NCBI GenBank assembly: GCA_027484055.1
Contig: JAIXQH010000066.1
Location: 42,941-106,940, forward strand
Reading direction: 5' to 3'
DNA length: 64,000 nucleotides
Origin: Verrucomicrobiaceae bacterium
GTDB taxonomy: Bacteria; Verrucomicrobiota; Verrucomicrobiia; Verrucomicrobiales; Akkermansiaceae
The translations under genes and the position numbers were made by a program. Below are positions 46,820-55,321 of this stretch, one piece after another (within the stretch, counting starts at the first letter, position 1; the number at the start of each line of letters is the position of its first letter). Under the pieces are notes generated by a model, which was not told the origin of the DNA, did no database searches, and saw nothing but the letters and a program-made list of their open reading frames with translations.

Positions 46820-49800
46820 CTAGTTTGCGCGATCCGGCAGGAGGTCGCTCAGGGGGCAGGAGAAATGATAGCGACCACTGGTGAGGGAAATTTCTAATCC
46901 TCGGAGCGATGCTTGGATCGATTTGATCCCCGCAATTTGATCAATGAGGCGATTATTTCCCCAAACGGGATTCGCGCCTTCCTTGACTGCGAGGCTAGGG
47001 GTGGTTTGCACCGGTAAAATGACCACGGCGCTGGTATTCGGAGGCACGGCGACGTCGAGGATCCAGCGGTCCTTTTCCACTTTCCAGCCTGTTTCGTAGT
47101 GACCGGACTTCGACTGATAGGTGGCTTTGGCGTGACTGAGCACCTGCGCGCAAGACCGAGGTGCCATGATGGCGCGGGTGAAGCCTGGCGCGCTCGGATC
47201 ATTGCCCAGACCGGCGACATCTCGGAACATCCATTCGGAAATGGTGGAGAACATCTTGTGATTCAATGAGCGGGTACTGGCCAGCGAGTAGCTCTCCCAC
47301 AACGTGGTCGCCCCTTCGTTGATCATGTTGCCGAGCCCTGGGAAATCCGTCTTGAGATGTCCGTCTAACGCCATTTTCGAGTACCCCTGATCCATGAGCA
47401 CGTCGGCGATGTATTCGAACCCAAGGATGCCGACCCAGAAGTGGCCGTCGCGTTTCCGGATGTCGCCTATCAGGTTCGCGAACACCTTGGACTCCATGCC
47501 AAGCGGTACGATGCCGAAGTAAAGAGGGAGGATCTGTGAGGACTGCCGGAAGCCTGCGACTTTACCCACCGAGAAATAGGTCCCCTGCGCGGCATCGAAG
47601 AAACGTTGGTTGATGGCATCTCGAATTTGCACCGCTTGGTTTTCATAGGTGAGCCTATCTTCTTCGTGCCCGAGTGTGGCTGCGATTTTTCCCATCAAGG
47701 TCGCATACCAGTAGTAATAGCATGTCTGGTAGATCGAGTGACCTTCCGGTCCATGACCTCCCTTGTGGTCGGGGGGGACCCAGTCACCGTAACCGCGTCG
47801 CTGGTCAGGATGCACAATGTGCGGTGGCTTGCCCGGCTGGTTCGCTTGCCGGGTGAGCCAGCCGAAATAGCGTTTCATGTCCGCATAGTGGTCGGTTAGG
47901 ATCTCGGTGGATCCGTAGTAACAGTGGATCTTCCAGGCGACGGAGATGATGCTGCCGTTCCACGCCGGGTCACTACCCACTCGTCCCCAAGTGGAGGGGA
48001 CGACGTCGCTGATGGCACCATCCGCGCGGATGTCATCGGCGAAGTCGCGCATGCGTTTGAGATAAAGCGCTTCAACGTCGAAGCCATACATCATGGCTTC
48101 GAGAGGCGCTGCGTCGTCGCAGGTCCAGCCGAGTTTTTCAAACGTCGGGCAATCGGTAGGGATCGAATGCATGTTGCTGCGGATAGACGCGAACGAGGCG
48201 TCTGAAATCGCGTTGAGAAGGGCGTTGGAACTCGTGAAGGAACCGGTGGCCCGCATGTCGGTGTGCATCTCGAGAGCGGTGAAGTTTTCCGGTCGTGGCA
48301 CGCCGGGGAAACCATGGACGATGAGGTAGCGGAATCCCTTGTAGCTAAACTTCGGCTGGAACGTCTCGGTGCCGCCGCCGGCGAGAATGAACGCGTCTTG
48401 CTGATAGCATCCGCTAGTCGCGGGATCGAATGGATGCATCAGCGGGACGCCTTTTTCGTCCCATTTTTCAGCATATTGTAAGAGCACCCGGTCGCCACGT
48501 TGGCCGCTGACCTTGAGTTCGGCATTTCCGGCCATGTGCTTGCCGAAATCCACCGCATAAGCACCGTCGCCAAGTGGCTTCACACTAACGGCTGGTATCC
48601 GTTGGATCACGCGGATAGGCGGAAAAAGTTGTGGCTGCGGATTGGGTCCGGGAGAGTCCAGGCTTTTCGCCATCGGCGCGATGGCAGGTTTCGCAGGTTC
48701 CCATGAGTCATCCTTGAAGCCTGGGCGGTTCCATCCCGGTTGAATCTGACGCGCGTCATGCACTTCACCCGCCTTGATGCTGTCGAAAAGGATCGGCCCG
48801 GGTGCGGTGCGAAAGCTCGCGTCGGTGACGATGTTCTGCGAGGTGCCATCCGTGAATTCGATTTTCAAACAGGCCATCAGCTTCGGCTCCGTGACCCATG
48901 AGGGATCGGCGTATTCGCCCCATAGCGACGGCGTGCGGATCCCGAACCAACCGCGCCCGAGTTCAAAGCCGACCACATTCTCGGCAGCGAGATGCGGAGT
49001 GATGTCGTAAACCGAATAGTAAACACGCTTGTCATAACGGGAGTAACCGGGCTCTAGCCAGCGGTCGCCCACCTTATTTCCGTTGATGGATATTTCGTGA
49101 TAGCCGATGCCACAGACATAAGCGCGGGCGCGTTTGACTGGCTTCGAGAGGGTGAATGCCTTGCGGAGTAGCGGAGATTCGAGATGGCGCTTGTCTTCGA
49201 TGAGCGAACGCAGGCCGAGCACATCCAGCACGCCGTCCCGAGGCTGCGAACGTCCGCCGCCCACGAAAAGAAGGTCTTGGAAATTGTTCAATGTGCGGTC
49301 TTCGAAATTCTCTGAAAACAGCACTTGGTTGGCAGCGGTGACCTTAAAGTCATCGAATGAGGCGTGGCCGTTAGCACCGTCTTGCCGCAGCGCACCTACA
49401 CCCACCGTGCCAGACGAGAAACGACCATCTTCCACGCTTCCCACGACTGCGCCGTCGATCTCGATATCAAAGCGCTTGCCCGCGACCCGGATCAGAACCT
49501 GATGCCAAGCGTCCACCAACAAGGGCGCAGGTGAATCGAAATCCTTCAGCAACGTTCTCTTGTTCCCCTCGTGGCTGAACACCTTCACGTTCTTTTCGTT
49601 CCCCGGCTCCAACTGGACGGAGTAACCCTTATTTCCCACATAAGAAGCGCGAAAATGCAGGTTGGCGCAGTTTTCCTGAATTCGGAAACGGGTCTCTATC
49701 GCATAGTTCGTCCATTTTTCCACCTTGGCCGCCACCGTGGAAGGTGCGTCCGTCTGGCGCGCGATCCACTTAGCGCCCGCCCAGTCGGATGGATCGAGTA

Positions 49801-50206
49801 TGCCCATTTCGAAAAACGATGCGGCAGACGTATGGATCTGGCCGCCTTGGTCCTTTGACTGCACCTGCCAATGATAGCGCTGGCGACTCGCGAGCGGTGC
49901 CCCGGCATAGGCGATGTTGAGGGTCTTCGCACCATCCACCCAGTCGCTGTCCCACAGGTCCGGCGTTTCCATCCTATCTGGAGTGCTCGCCACCCTGATT
50001 CGCCAGGCCTTCTGGCGGAAATCCCGCGCATCCCCCGCGTAATTCCATGAAAACCGCGGGTGCGACACTTCCACGCCGACAGGTTCCACAAGGGTTTCCA
50101 CCGTCAAGCAGGCGACGCTGACTTCATTTGCCCTTAGAGAAGCGGTGGACAGCAACAAGCAGCAAAATACCGCAAGGCGGCAGGGAGGAATCAACAGTCG
50201 TTTCAT
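46820..50206 (-). CDS. Exported alpha-L-rhamnosidase (GH78) with LamG-like insertion
   Basis: 1128 residues from ATG at 50206; signal peptide about 1-26 (TASLRANEV). It releases terminal L-rhamnose from glycosides. N-terminal beta-sandwich (VSVACLTVETLVEPVGVEVS, HPRFSWNY), inserted LamG-like domain (about 165-330: ANLHFRASYVGNKGYSVQLE, WHQVLIRVAGKRFDIEIDG), concanavalin-like domains, then the (alpha/alpha)6 barrel with SIPTDCPTFEKLGWTCDDA (catalytic Glu/Asp region), EWMFRDVAGLGNDP and a C-terminal sandwich. The open frame before 50206 has no homology. The LamG-like insert is not part of the minimal family. Convergent with the propeller gene. Confidence 0.88.
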   Translation of the reverse strand: MKRLLIPPCRLAVFCCLLLSTASLRANEVSVACLTVETLVEPVGVEVSHPRFSWNYAGDARDFRQKAWRIRVASTPDRMETPDLWDSDWVDGAKTLNIAYAGAPLASRQRYHWQVQSKDQGGQIHTSAASFFEMGILDPSDWAGAKWIARQTDAPSTVAAKVEKWTNYAIETRFRIQENCANLHFRASYVGNKGYSVQLEPGNEKNVKVFSHEGNKRTLLKDFDSPAPLLVDAWHQVLIRVAGKRFDIEIDGAVVGSVEDGRFSSGTVGVGALRQDGANGHASFDDFKVTAANQVLFSENFEDRTLNNFQDLLFVGGGRSQPRDGVLDVLGLRSLIEDKRHLESPLLRKAFTLSKPVKRARAYVCGIGYHEISINGNKVGDRWLEPGYSRYDKRVYYSVYDITPHLAAENVVGFELGRGWFGIRTPSLWGEYADPSWVTEPKLMACLKIEFTDGTSQNIVTDASFRTAPGPILFDSIKAGEVHDARQIQPGWNRPGFKDDSWEPAKPAIAPMAKSLDSPGPNPQPQLFPPIRVIQRIPAVSVKPLGDGAYAVDFGKHMAGNAELKVSGQRGDRVLLQYAEKWDEKGVPLMHPFDPATSGCYQQDAFILAGGGTETFQPKFSYKGFRYLIVHGFPGVPRPENFTALEMHTDMRATGSFTSSNALLNAISDASFASIRSNMHSIPTDCPTFEKLGWTCDDAAPLEAMMYGFDVEALYLKRMRDFADDIRADGAISDVVPSTWGRVGSDPAWNGSIISVAWKIHCYYGSTEILTDHYADMKRYFGWLTRQANQPGKPPHIVHPDQRRGYGDWVPPDHKGGHGPEGHSIYQTCYYYWYATLMGKIAATLGHEEDRLTYENQAVQIRDAINQRFFDAAQGTYFSVGKVAGFRQSSQILPLYFGIVPLGMESKVFANLIGDIRKRDGHFWVGILGFEYIADVLMDQGYSKMALDGHLKTDFPGLGNMINEGATTLWESYSLASTRSLNHKMFSTISEWMFRDVAGLGNDPSAPGFTRAIMAPRSCAQVLSHAKATYQSKSGHYETGWKVEKDRWILDVAVPPNTSAVVILPVQTTPSLAVKEGANPVWGNNRLIDQIAGIKSIQASLRGLEISLTSGRYHFSCPLSDLLPDRAN

Positions 50207-50520
50207 GGTTAGTAGGTTCGCCGGAGCATGGCCCAGCCTTGAATGGAGTGAAATTTTAAATCGAACGGTCCGCGCAGGGACAGGGCAAAACAATAGCTTA
50301 GCCCAGTTTACGCCGGAAAGCATGCGGTGTTATCAAGAGCGGTGTTTTTCAGTTCAATTCATTCATGGCCAGATTGACATCCATTTTGAGGATCAGCGAG
50401 CGGAGTGACCGGATGACACAATCTTTGCATAGCAGCAAGCCTGACCCTTCGATCACCCTCGATAGATCGATAAAACACCTTCTGAACTGGAAACCCTGAG
50501 TACAAACATGGATCGCCCTA
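50207..50520. other. Intergenic stretch, no credible gene
   Basis: Borders the rhamnosidase start. It probably holds its promoter (minus strand), but I see no convincing -35/-10 pair. Base composition falls towards AT at the right end. Confidence 0.35.
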
Positions 50521-50835
50521 CTATGTTAGTATCATTATGAAGAACGAAATCAAAAAAATAAAGATACCCATCACACTAATTAGAAAAGCTAGGTCAAGAT
50601 GACGCAGTAACCTTTTAGATCCACGCTTGATTAAAATCCTCCTCAGATACTTGTACTGCCATATGTACAAAAAAGGATCATTTCCAAAACCATTATCATT
50701 TATCTCTTTTTGGTAGATCAAAAACTCTTTATCAGAAATTTCTTTTGAAATCACCAAAAGTTTAACACTCGCTGCATAGATAAAGGCACCCATCGTTATC
50801 AAAAAACTACAAAAAAATAATTTTTCTGGAATCAT
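50521..50835 (-). CDS. AT-rich two-helix membrane protein, unknown
   Basis: 104 residues. Hydrophobic segments at about 5-27 and 84-103, with a basic middle (YKYLRRILIKRGSKRLLRH). Its strong AT bias and Ile/Phe/Lys-rich composition differ sharply from every other gene here, pointing to recent acquisition. It ends near an inverted-repeat element (50855-51044). No family recognised. Confidence 0.5.
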   Translation of the reverse strand: MIPEKLFFCSFLITMGAFIYAASVKLLVISKEISDKEFLIYQKEINDNGFGNDPFLYIWQYKYLRRILIKRGSKRLLRHLDLAFLISVMGIFIFLISFFIMILT

Positions 50836-50854
50836 GAGATTTATCGCCGTAACT

Positions 50855-51044
50855 AGCTAAGAGGCTATCTTAAAAAAGGTAGGGGCCTCACTCCGCAACG
50901 GTCCGGAGAATAAATTGTGGATGACGGAGCCCATGAAATGCTGGGAAATCCAGCCATGGATTTCCGACATCCGCAATTCATTCTTTCGGACCGCCTGGAG
51001 GTCGATCCCTGCCATTCGGCTATTTTTCAGACAGCCTCTTAGCT
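50855..51044. mobile_element. Miniature inverted-repeat element (MITE-like), 190 bp
   Basis: Ends in 22-bp inverted repeats with two mismatches: AGCTAAGAGGCTATCTTAAAAA (written as two halves, 50855-50876) and its complement at 51023-51044. A TAGCT lies at both outer borders, a possible target duplication. No transposase fits in 190 bases, so it would need a full-length relative to move. The end sequence GAGGCTGTCTGAAAA recalls IS5/IS1182-type ends. The C-terminal part of the ORF at 50857-51279 is encoded inside it. Confidence 0.55.
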
Positions 51045-51279
51045 TCCGAAGCAGTCGACGCCGCCTCACAAATATGGAAATGTATCCCAGCAAATCCATT
51101 GGACGACAATGACTCTCGATCCGCCTCTGCAGTTTTGCCTCTTCGGCGCGAAGTCTGGCACCCGCAGTAGCACCCATGTAGTCATCCCGCCCAGCAGCAT
51201 GGACTCCACATACCGGATTGAGTCTCCATGGCATTTTTGAAAAAGTGCTCACAGTGTTATCACCTTCCTTGCTTTGCAT
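50857..51279 (-). CDS. Doubtful ORF partly inside the inverted-repeat element
   Basis: 140 codons; the last 62 are in the MITE-like element and its stop lies in the left terminal repeat. The N-terminal half (RLRAEEAKLQRRIESHC) could be a short helix. I recognise no family and consider it either chance or a chimera made by insertion. Confidence 0.25.
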   Translation of the reverse strand: MQSKEGDNTVSTFSKMPWRLNPVCGVHAAGRDDYMGATAGARLRAEEAKLQRRIESHCRPMDLLGYISIFVRRRRLLRKLRGCLKNSRMAGIDLQAVRKNELRMSEIHGWISQHFMGSVIHNLFSGPLRSEAPTFFKIAS

Positions 51280-51287
51280 CCTCGGTG

Positions 51288-51602
51288 TTAGTTCGACTCG
51301 GGAGGACGACTTTTACGTCGCCTCAATCGTGCTGCTTCATAGTCTAAAAAGCCCGTAGCTGCAGCTCGACCGACAGGCGTAGAATTTTCAATCTGCGTTC
51401 GTATCCAAACACCTAACTTTAAGATGTGCTGAAACTCTTCCGCTGAATAGTCCCAGCGATAATTATTACAGAGCGCGTGGGCTGGCAAATAATTATCTGA
51501 GGAATGAGCTCCACCGCCACTGTGCGCAAGAACATGGTCAGCATGCCAAGCCCCTTCAATTTCTCCACCGCAAATATGGCATCGCCCGCCGGTCTTGGCC
51601 AA
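51288..51602 (-). pseudogene. HNH endonuclease, 5' part apparently frameshifted
   Basis: 104 residues from a TTG. HNH fold: RCHICGGEI (first CxxC), WHADHVLAHSGGG, then NYLPAHALCNNYRW. But the same frame stays open upstream to a TAA at 51732, and reads a plausible N-terminus (RRSLRATRRQRKAELK, RQPLSTIKRTEILAKTG) with no ATG, GTG or CTG until the TTG. An ATG at 51766 in another frame would supply the missing start with one indel near 51725. So the gene is probably broken, or the assembly has an error. HNH proteins act in restriction, recombination or phage packaging; alone it gives no further clue. Confidence 0.6.
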
Positions 51603-51840
51603 AATCTCAGTTCTCTTGATAGTGGATAGAGGTTGGCGCAGCGGATTGGATTCTTTGAGTTCTGCTTTGCGTTGACGTCTCGTGGCACGAAGCGATCGAC
51701 GAAGGTTGGCAAACGCCTCTCTCTGAATTGGTTAGCAGGGATTCGGATTTCATCTTTAGCGAACATTTGAGGTGGCGTTGATTTATTACATTGCTCCGCT
51801 GACGAGGAGCGACACTTTTATGTGGGATCGCTAGTTGGAC

Positions 51841-52422
51841 TCATGGTTTCGGCCAATGGTTTTCCAGTTTTGCGATCCATGGGTCCAACCCGTCTTTCCG
51901 AATCAGAACGAAGCGGTCATGAGCTTTGGCAAAATCGTGCAGTTCCGGCGACATCCATGCGATGATTTCGAGGATGGCTTGATGACGACGATCCAAATCC
52001 CGCCAATGGAGGATGCGTTCGTGGTGGAAGACGCGGTTGCGAAGATCGCGGATGTCCTGCCAACGGCGGTCGAGCCTGGCTTGATATTGCTCAGGAGCGG
52101 GGGCGTAGGGAAAGGCGTTGCGTGAGAGAAACGAGCCGATGCCGGTGCGGGCGTGGGCGTTGTTGAAGAAGCCAGTCCAGAATCCGAAGTTGAGTTCTGC
52201 GATGATGCGGCCCGGCATGGGCGGTTTCCGGTTTCTCGCAAGCGCGGCCTTGGCTTCCGCCACTTTGTCCTGCTGCCAAAGGGTAAGCCGTGCGAGAGGT
52301 GAGTCATACCATGCAGCCATACTGCAGCGGGCAGTGAGTTCGCGATGCACCGCGTTACGCAGGGCGATCTCCGCGAATTGGAGCGCTGGATAGAGAGACT
52401 CGCTCAGCGCCATATTTAGCAA
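51841..52422 (-). pseudogene. Abi-family protein (Abi_2-like), 5' end apparently frameshifted
   Basis: 193 residues from TTG. Family pattern: ALSESLYPALQFAEIALRNA, IIAELNFGFWTGFF, RRWQDIRDLRNRVFHHERI, AILEIIAWMSPEL. Relatives are linked to abortive phage infection and carry a HEPN-type RxxxxH, visible as RNRVFHHE. The homology continues upstream in the same frame (QQIEAILHTERIDAYRRDG) to a TGA at 52573 without any standard start codon, while an ATG at 52524-52526 in another frame (MNPVF) would fit after a small indel. So the gene is likely frameshifted, or starts at a rare codon. Confidence 0.65.
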
Positions 52423-52600
52423 GTAGCGGCCAAGCGTGACGTCATGCGCCGCGCCATCCCGCCGGTAAGCATCGATGCGCTCCGTGTGGAGGATCGCCTC
52501 AATTTGCTGGAAAAGACAGGATTCATGTGGATTTCTACCGATATGCGGCGGGAAAAATGGTTTGACGCGCCGTCATGGTGGCGGCAAATTGCCTGTGTTG

Positions 52601-52656
52601 ACCCCGGGATCCCTTCCTTGACCGCTTGCGGTTGAGAGGCCCCGGGGTTTCTTTTT
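52601..52656 (+). terminator. Isolated intrinsic terminator with nested hairpin
   Basis: ACCCCGGG (52601-52608) pairs with CCCGGGGT (52641-52648), with an inner ACCG-CTTG-CGGT hairpin, followed by TTTCTTTTTG. Strong plus-strand terminator, but no plus-strand gene lies upstream; it may end a small RNA or be left from a lost gene. Confidence 0.6.
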
Positions 52657-53040
52657 GTCCGGATTCAGAGCGCATCGCTAAGGCCTTTCGGGTTGGTTCG
52701 GAAGGCCTGCTCCGGTTTCGCGGAATTGCTGAACGGGTTGGCGAAATGAATGCCACCGTGGAGGCGCGCGGCGGCGGTGCTGCTTGCTGAAGAAGCTCTG
52801 CGTCTGGTGTGCATCCGTTATCAAAGACTAAAGAGATGCAGCACGCTTGAAAGGCTAAAGAATCGAAAGCGAGGGGCATTGAGACAAATCATCGTAAAAT
52901 ACAGCTCGTCATGCATCTCCCTGGTGGGATCGAACAGACTGCCCGTCTCACCCATAACCCCGTTTGATCGCCCAGCAGCATCCGGCCGGATCAATGATTG
53001 AACTCCATCCCAGTTTCTGCGTCATCTCCCGCAGCGCCCG
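52657..53040. other. Intergenic stretch upstream of the MscS gene
   Basis: About 385 bases. A second hairpin (GGCCTT...AAGGCC, near 52682-52707) lies soon after the terminator. The remaining sequence holds only short doubtful frames; the promoter for the mscS-ribD unit presumably lies here but no clear boxes are seen. Confidence 0.35.
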
Positions 53041-55317
53041 ATGATGATCCGATCCCACTGCTTGAAATGGTATGCCCTCTTTGCGGTGGCGCTTGCCTCA
53101 CCGCTGCCCGCCCAGATGCCGAGCTTGACCACCAAGCCTGCCGCTGAGCCGAGCGCCGCTGAGAAGCCCGAAGAGGCCGAGGCCCGGCTCCAGCTCTGGT
53201 CCAAGGAAGCGCGCCTCACCTTTGCCCAAGTCAGCGAACCTGGTGCCGAGACCCGGCTCCCACCCGGCATCGACCCTGCTGCCCTCTCTGAATACCGCCG
53301 CGACTTGGAACAAATCATCTCCGGCATCAAGCAGCTGCAAAAAATCCTCGCCGCCCTGCCAGAAGCCCGCAAGGCCAGCGACGCCGCCCGCGCCGCGAAT
53401 GCCTCCTGGACCGGCTTCTCCGAAGGCCCACCCTACTCCGTCCTCCTGCTCGACGATCTGCTCAACCAGCAACAAGCCCTCCAAGAAAGACTCATCTCCT
53501 ACCGCTCCTCCGAGGAGCTTTTCACCCGCCGCCTCGCCACTCTTCAAGAAGAAGCCAAGCTCAGCGAGGCCAACAGCCGCCGCCTACTCGCCGCCGCGGC
53601 GGAAAGCCCCACCGGCGACAGCGCCCCCGGCTGGCGGCTCGCCGCAGACCGCGCCAAGTCGCGCTTCCTCGCGCTCCGTGGCTCGTTCATTCAAAACAAC
53701 CTCCACCTCATCCAAGACCAAGCTGCGACCGCCCAACAGCAACTTAACCTCCTCGAACGACAAATCACCCTCGTTAAACAGCACCCCGTCTTCACCACCG
53801 AGGATCTCGAAAAAGTCAAAAAAGCCGCCGAAGACCGCCAAGCCGCCTTCCGCAAGGAAATCTCCACCCTCCGCAAAACCCAGCTGGAAGCCACCGCCTC
53901 CCGCGCCAAGGCACAAGCCGCACTCGACCTCCTCCTCAAGCCCAGCGCCGATGACGTCCCCGCCGAACAAACGCCCGCTCTCGCGCTGGCCACTCTCAAG
54001 CTCGAAGCCGCCGAAACGCGCGTCGATGCCCTGCAATCCATTTACGACAATCTCGAATCCCTCATCCAGCTCGAATCCCACGGCCTCGATCTCTACCAAC
54101 AGCGGAAGACCCTCATCGACTCCCCCTCCAAGGACAGCAGCACCGCAGCCCTCCAGTCCCTCCGCGCCGCCTACGAACGCCTTTCTGCTTGGGAAAGCGT
54201 TGCCGCCAATGAACTCACCACCATCAACGCCGACCTCAGCAAACAAGAATCTCGCCTCACCACCGTCGCCGCCGAGGACCCGCGCCTGCTTCCCATGAAC
54301 GAGCTCCGCGCCGCACTCTGGGAAAAACAAGCCAGCACCCAGCGCGTTTACCAAGCACTCACCTCCCAGCACCAAGTCCTCAAACACTGGCTCGACGAAC
54401 TCACCCCCAGCACCAGCGCCAACCCGATCTCTGAAAAAGTCTCGAAAATCACCGCCTCCACCCGCTCCCTCATCACCCAGATCTGGGGCTTTGAAGTCTC
54501 TCAATACGTCGAGACCTCCGTCATCGGCGGCGTCCCACTGCCCGTGAACAAGGCCGTCACGCTCGGCCAATTCATCATCGCCCTGCTCTTTTTCAGCATT
54601 AGCTACTATCTCGCGAACCGGATCAAAAACCGCTTCCGCGACATGATCGTTCGCCGCGGCCACATCGCAGACGCCCAAGCACGCACCGTTTTCAACTGGC
54701 TCATGATCCTCATCGGCTTCCTGCTGATGCTCTCCACCCTCGCGTTTTTAAAAATCCCCCTCACCGTCTTCGCCTTCTTTGGCGGTGCCCTCGCCATCGG
54801 TATCGGCTTCGGCGCGCAGACGCTCATTAAAAATTTCATCAGCGGCATCATCGTGCTCTTCGAGCGGAAGGTCCGCGTCGGCGACATCGTAGACGTCGGC
54901 GGAGTCGCTGGCACCATCATTGAAATCAACACCCGCTCCTCCGTCCTCCGGGGGGCCGATGGCAAGGAAACCCTCATTCCTAACTCACTGTTTCTCGAAA
55001 ACCGCATCACCAACCTCACCCTCAGCAACCGCCTCGTCCGGCGGCGGCTCGACGTCCCAGTCGCACTCACTAGCTCGATCCAAGATGTGCAGACCATCCT
55101 CAAAGAGGCCATCGAGCGCCACGGACTGGTTTTAAAATCCCCAGAACCCATCGTCACTTTCGAGGACTTCTCTCATGGCTCGCACCTGTTTGCCATCTAC
55201 TACTGGACCGAGTTTAATGACAAAACCAACTCGGACGTCGTCGCCAGTGACTTGCGTTTCATCATCGAAAAACGCTTCGCCGAGGCCGGCATCTTTTTCC
55301 CCGAAAAATCATCCTAA
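53041..55317 (+). CDS. Large MscS-family mechanosensitive channel with long periplasmic coiled coil
   Basis: 758 residues; signal peptide about 1-25 (SPLPAQMPS). Residues about 30-480 are a long, Glu/Lys/Ala/Gln-rich coiled-coil region, like MscK/MscM periplasmic domains. Three membrane helices (about 500-590), the last being the pore helix with FFGGALAIGIGFGAQTLIKN, then the MscS beta domain (RVGDIVDVGGVAGTIIEINTRSS, IPNSLFLENRITN). It opens under membrane tension to release osmolytes. Its stop lies five bases before the ribD start, so the two are co-transcribed. Confidence 0.88.
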   Translation: MMIRSHCLKWYALFAVALASPLPAQMPSLTTKPAAEPSAAEKPEEAEARLQLWSKEARLTFAQVSEPGAETRLPPGIDPAALSEYRRDLEQIISGIKQLQKILAALPEARKASDAARAANASWTGFSEGPPYSVLLLDDLLNQQQALQERLISYRSSEELFTRRLATLQEEAKLSEANSRRLLAAAAESPTGDSAPGWRLAADRAKSRFLALRGSFIQNNLHLIQDQAATAQQQLNLLERQITLVKQHPVFTTEDLEKVKKAAEDRQAAFRKEISTLRKTQLEATASRAKAQAALDLLLKPSADDVPAEQTPALALATLKLEAAETRVDALQSIYDNLESLIQLESHGLDLYQQRKTLIDSPSKDSSTAALQSLRAAYERLSAWESVAANELTTINADLSKQESRLTTVAAEDPRLLPMNELRAALWEKQASTQRVYQALTSQHQVLKHWLDELTPSTSANPISEKVSKITASTRSLITQIWGFEVSQYVETSVIGGVPLPVNKAVTLGQFIIALLFFSISYYLANRIKNRFRDMIVRRGHIADAQARTVFNWLMILIGFLLMLSTLAFLKIPLTVFAFFGGALAIGIGFGAQTLIKNFISGIIVLFERKVRVGDIVDVGGVAGTIIEINTRSSVLRGADGKETLIPNSLFLENRITNLTLSNRLVRRRLDVPVALTSSIQDVQTILKEAIERHGLVLKSPEPIVTFEDFSHGSHLFAIYYWTEFNDKTNSDVVASDLRFIIEKRFAEAGIFFPEKSS

Positions 55318-55321
55318 GCCC

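Noticed and set aside
50145..50408. Plus-strand ORF over the rhamnosidase start
   Set aside because: Overlaps the signal peptide coding region on the opposite strand; no homology or ribosome site.
52900..52960. tRNA-like T-arm (GTTCGATCCCACCAG on the minus strand)
   Set aside because: The flanking bases do not form a T-stem, D-arm or acceptor; not a tRNA or clear attachment site.
53041..54298. Long alternative frames over the mscS coiled coil
   Set aside because: Pro/Ser-rich frames generated by biased codons of the real coiled-coil gene.
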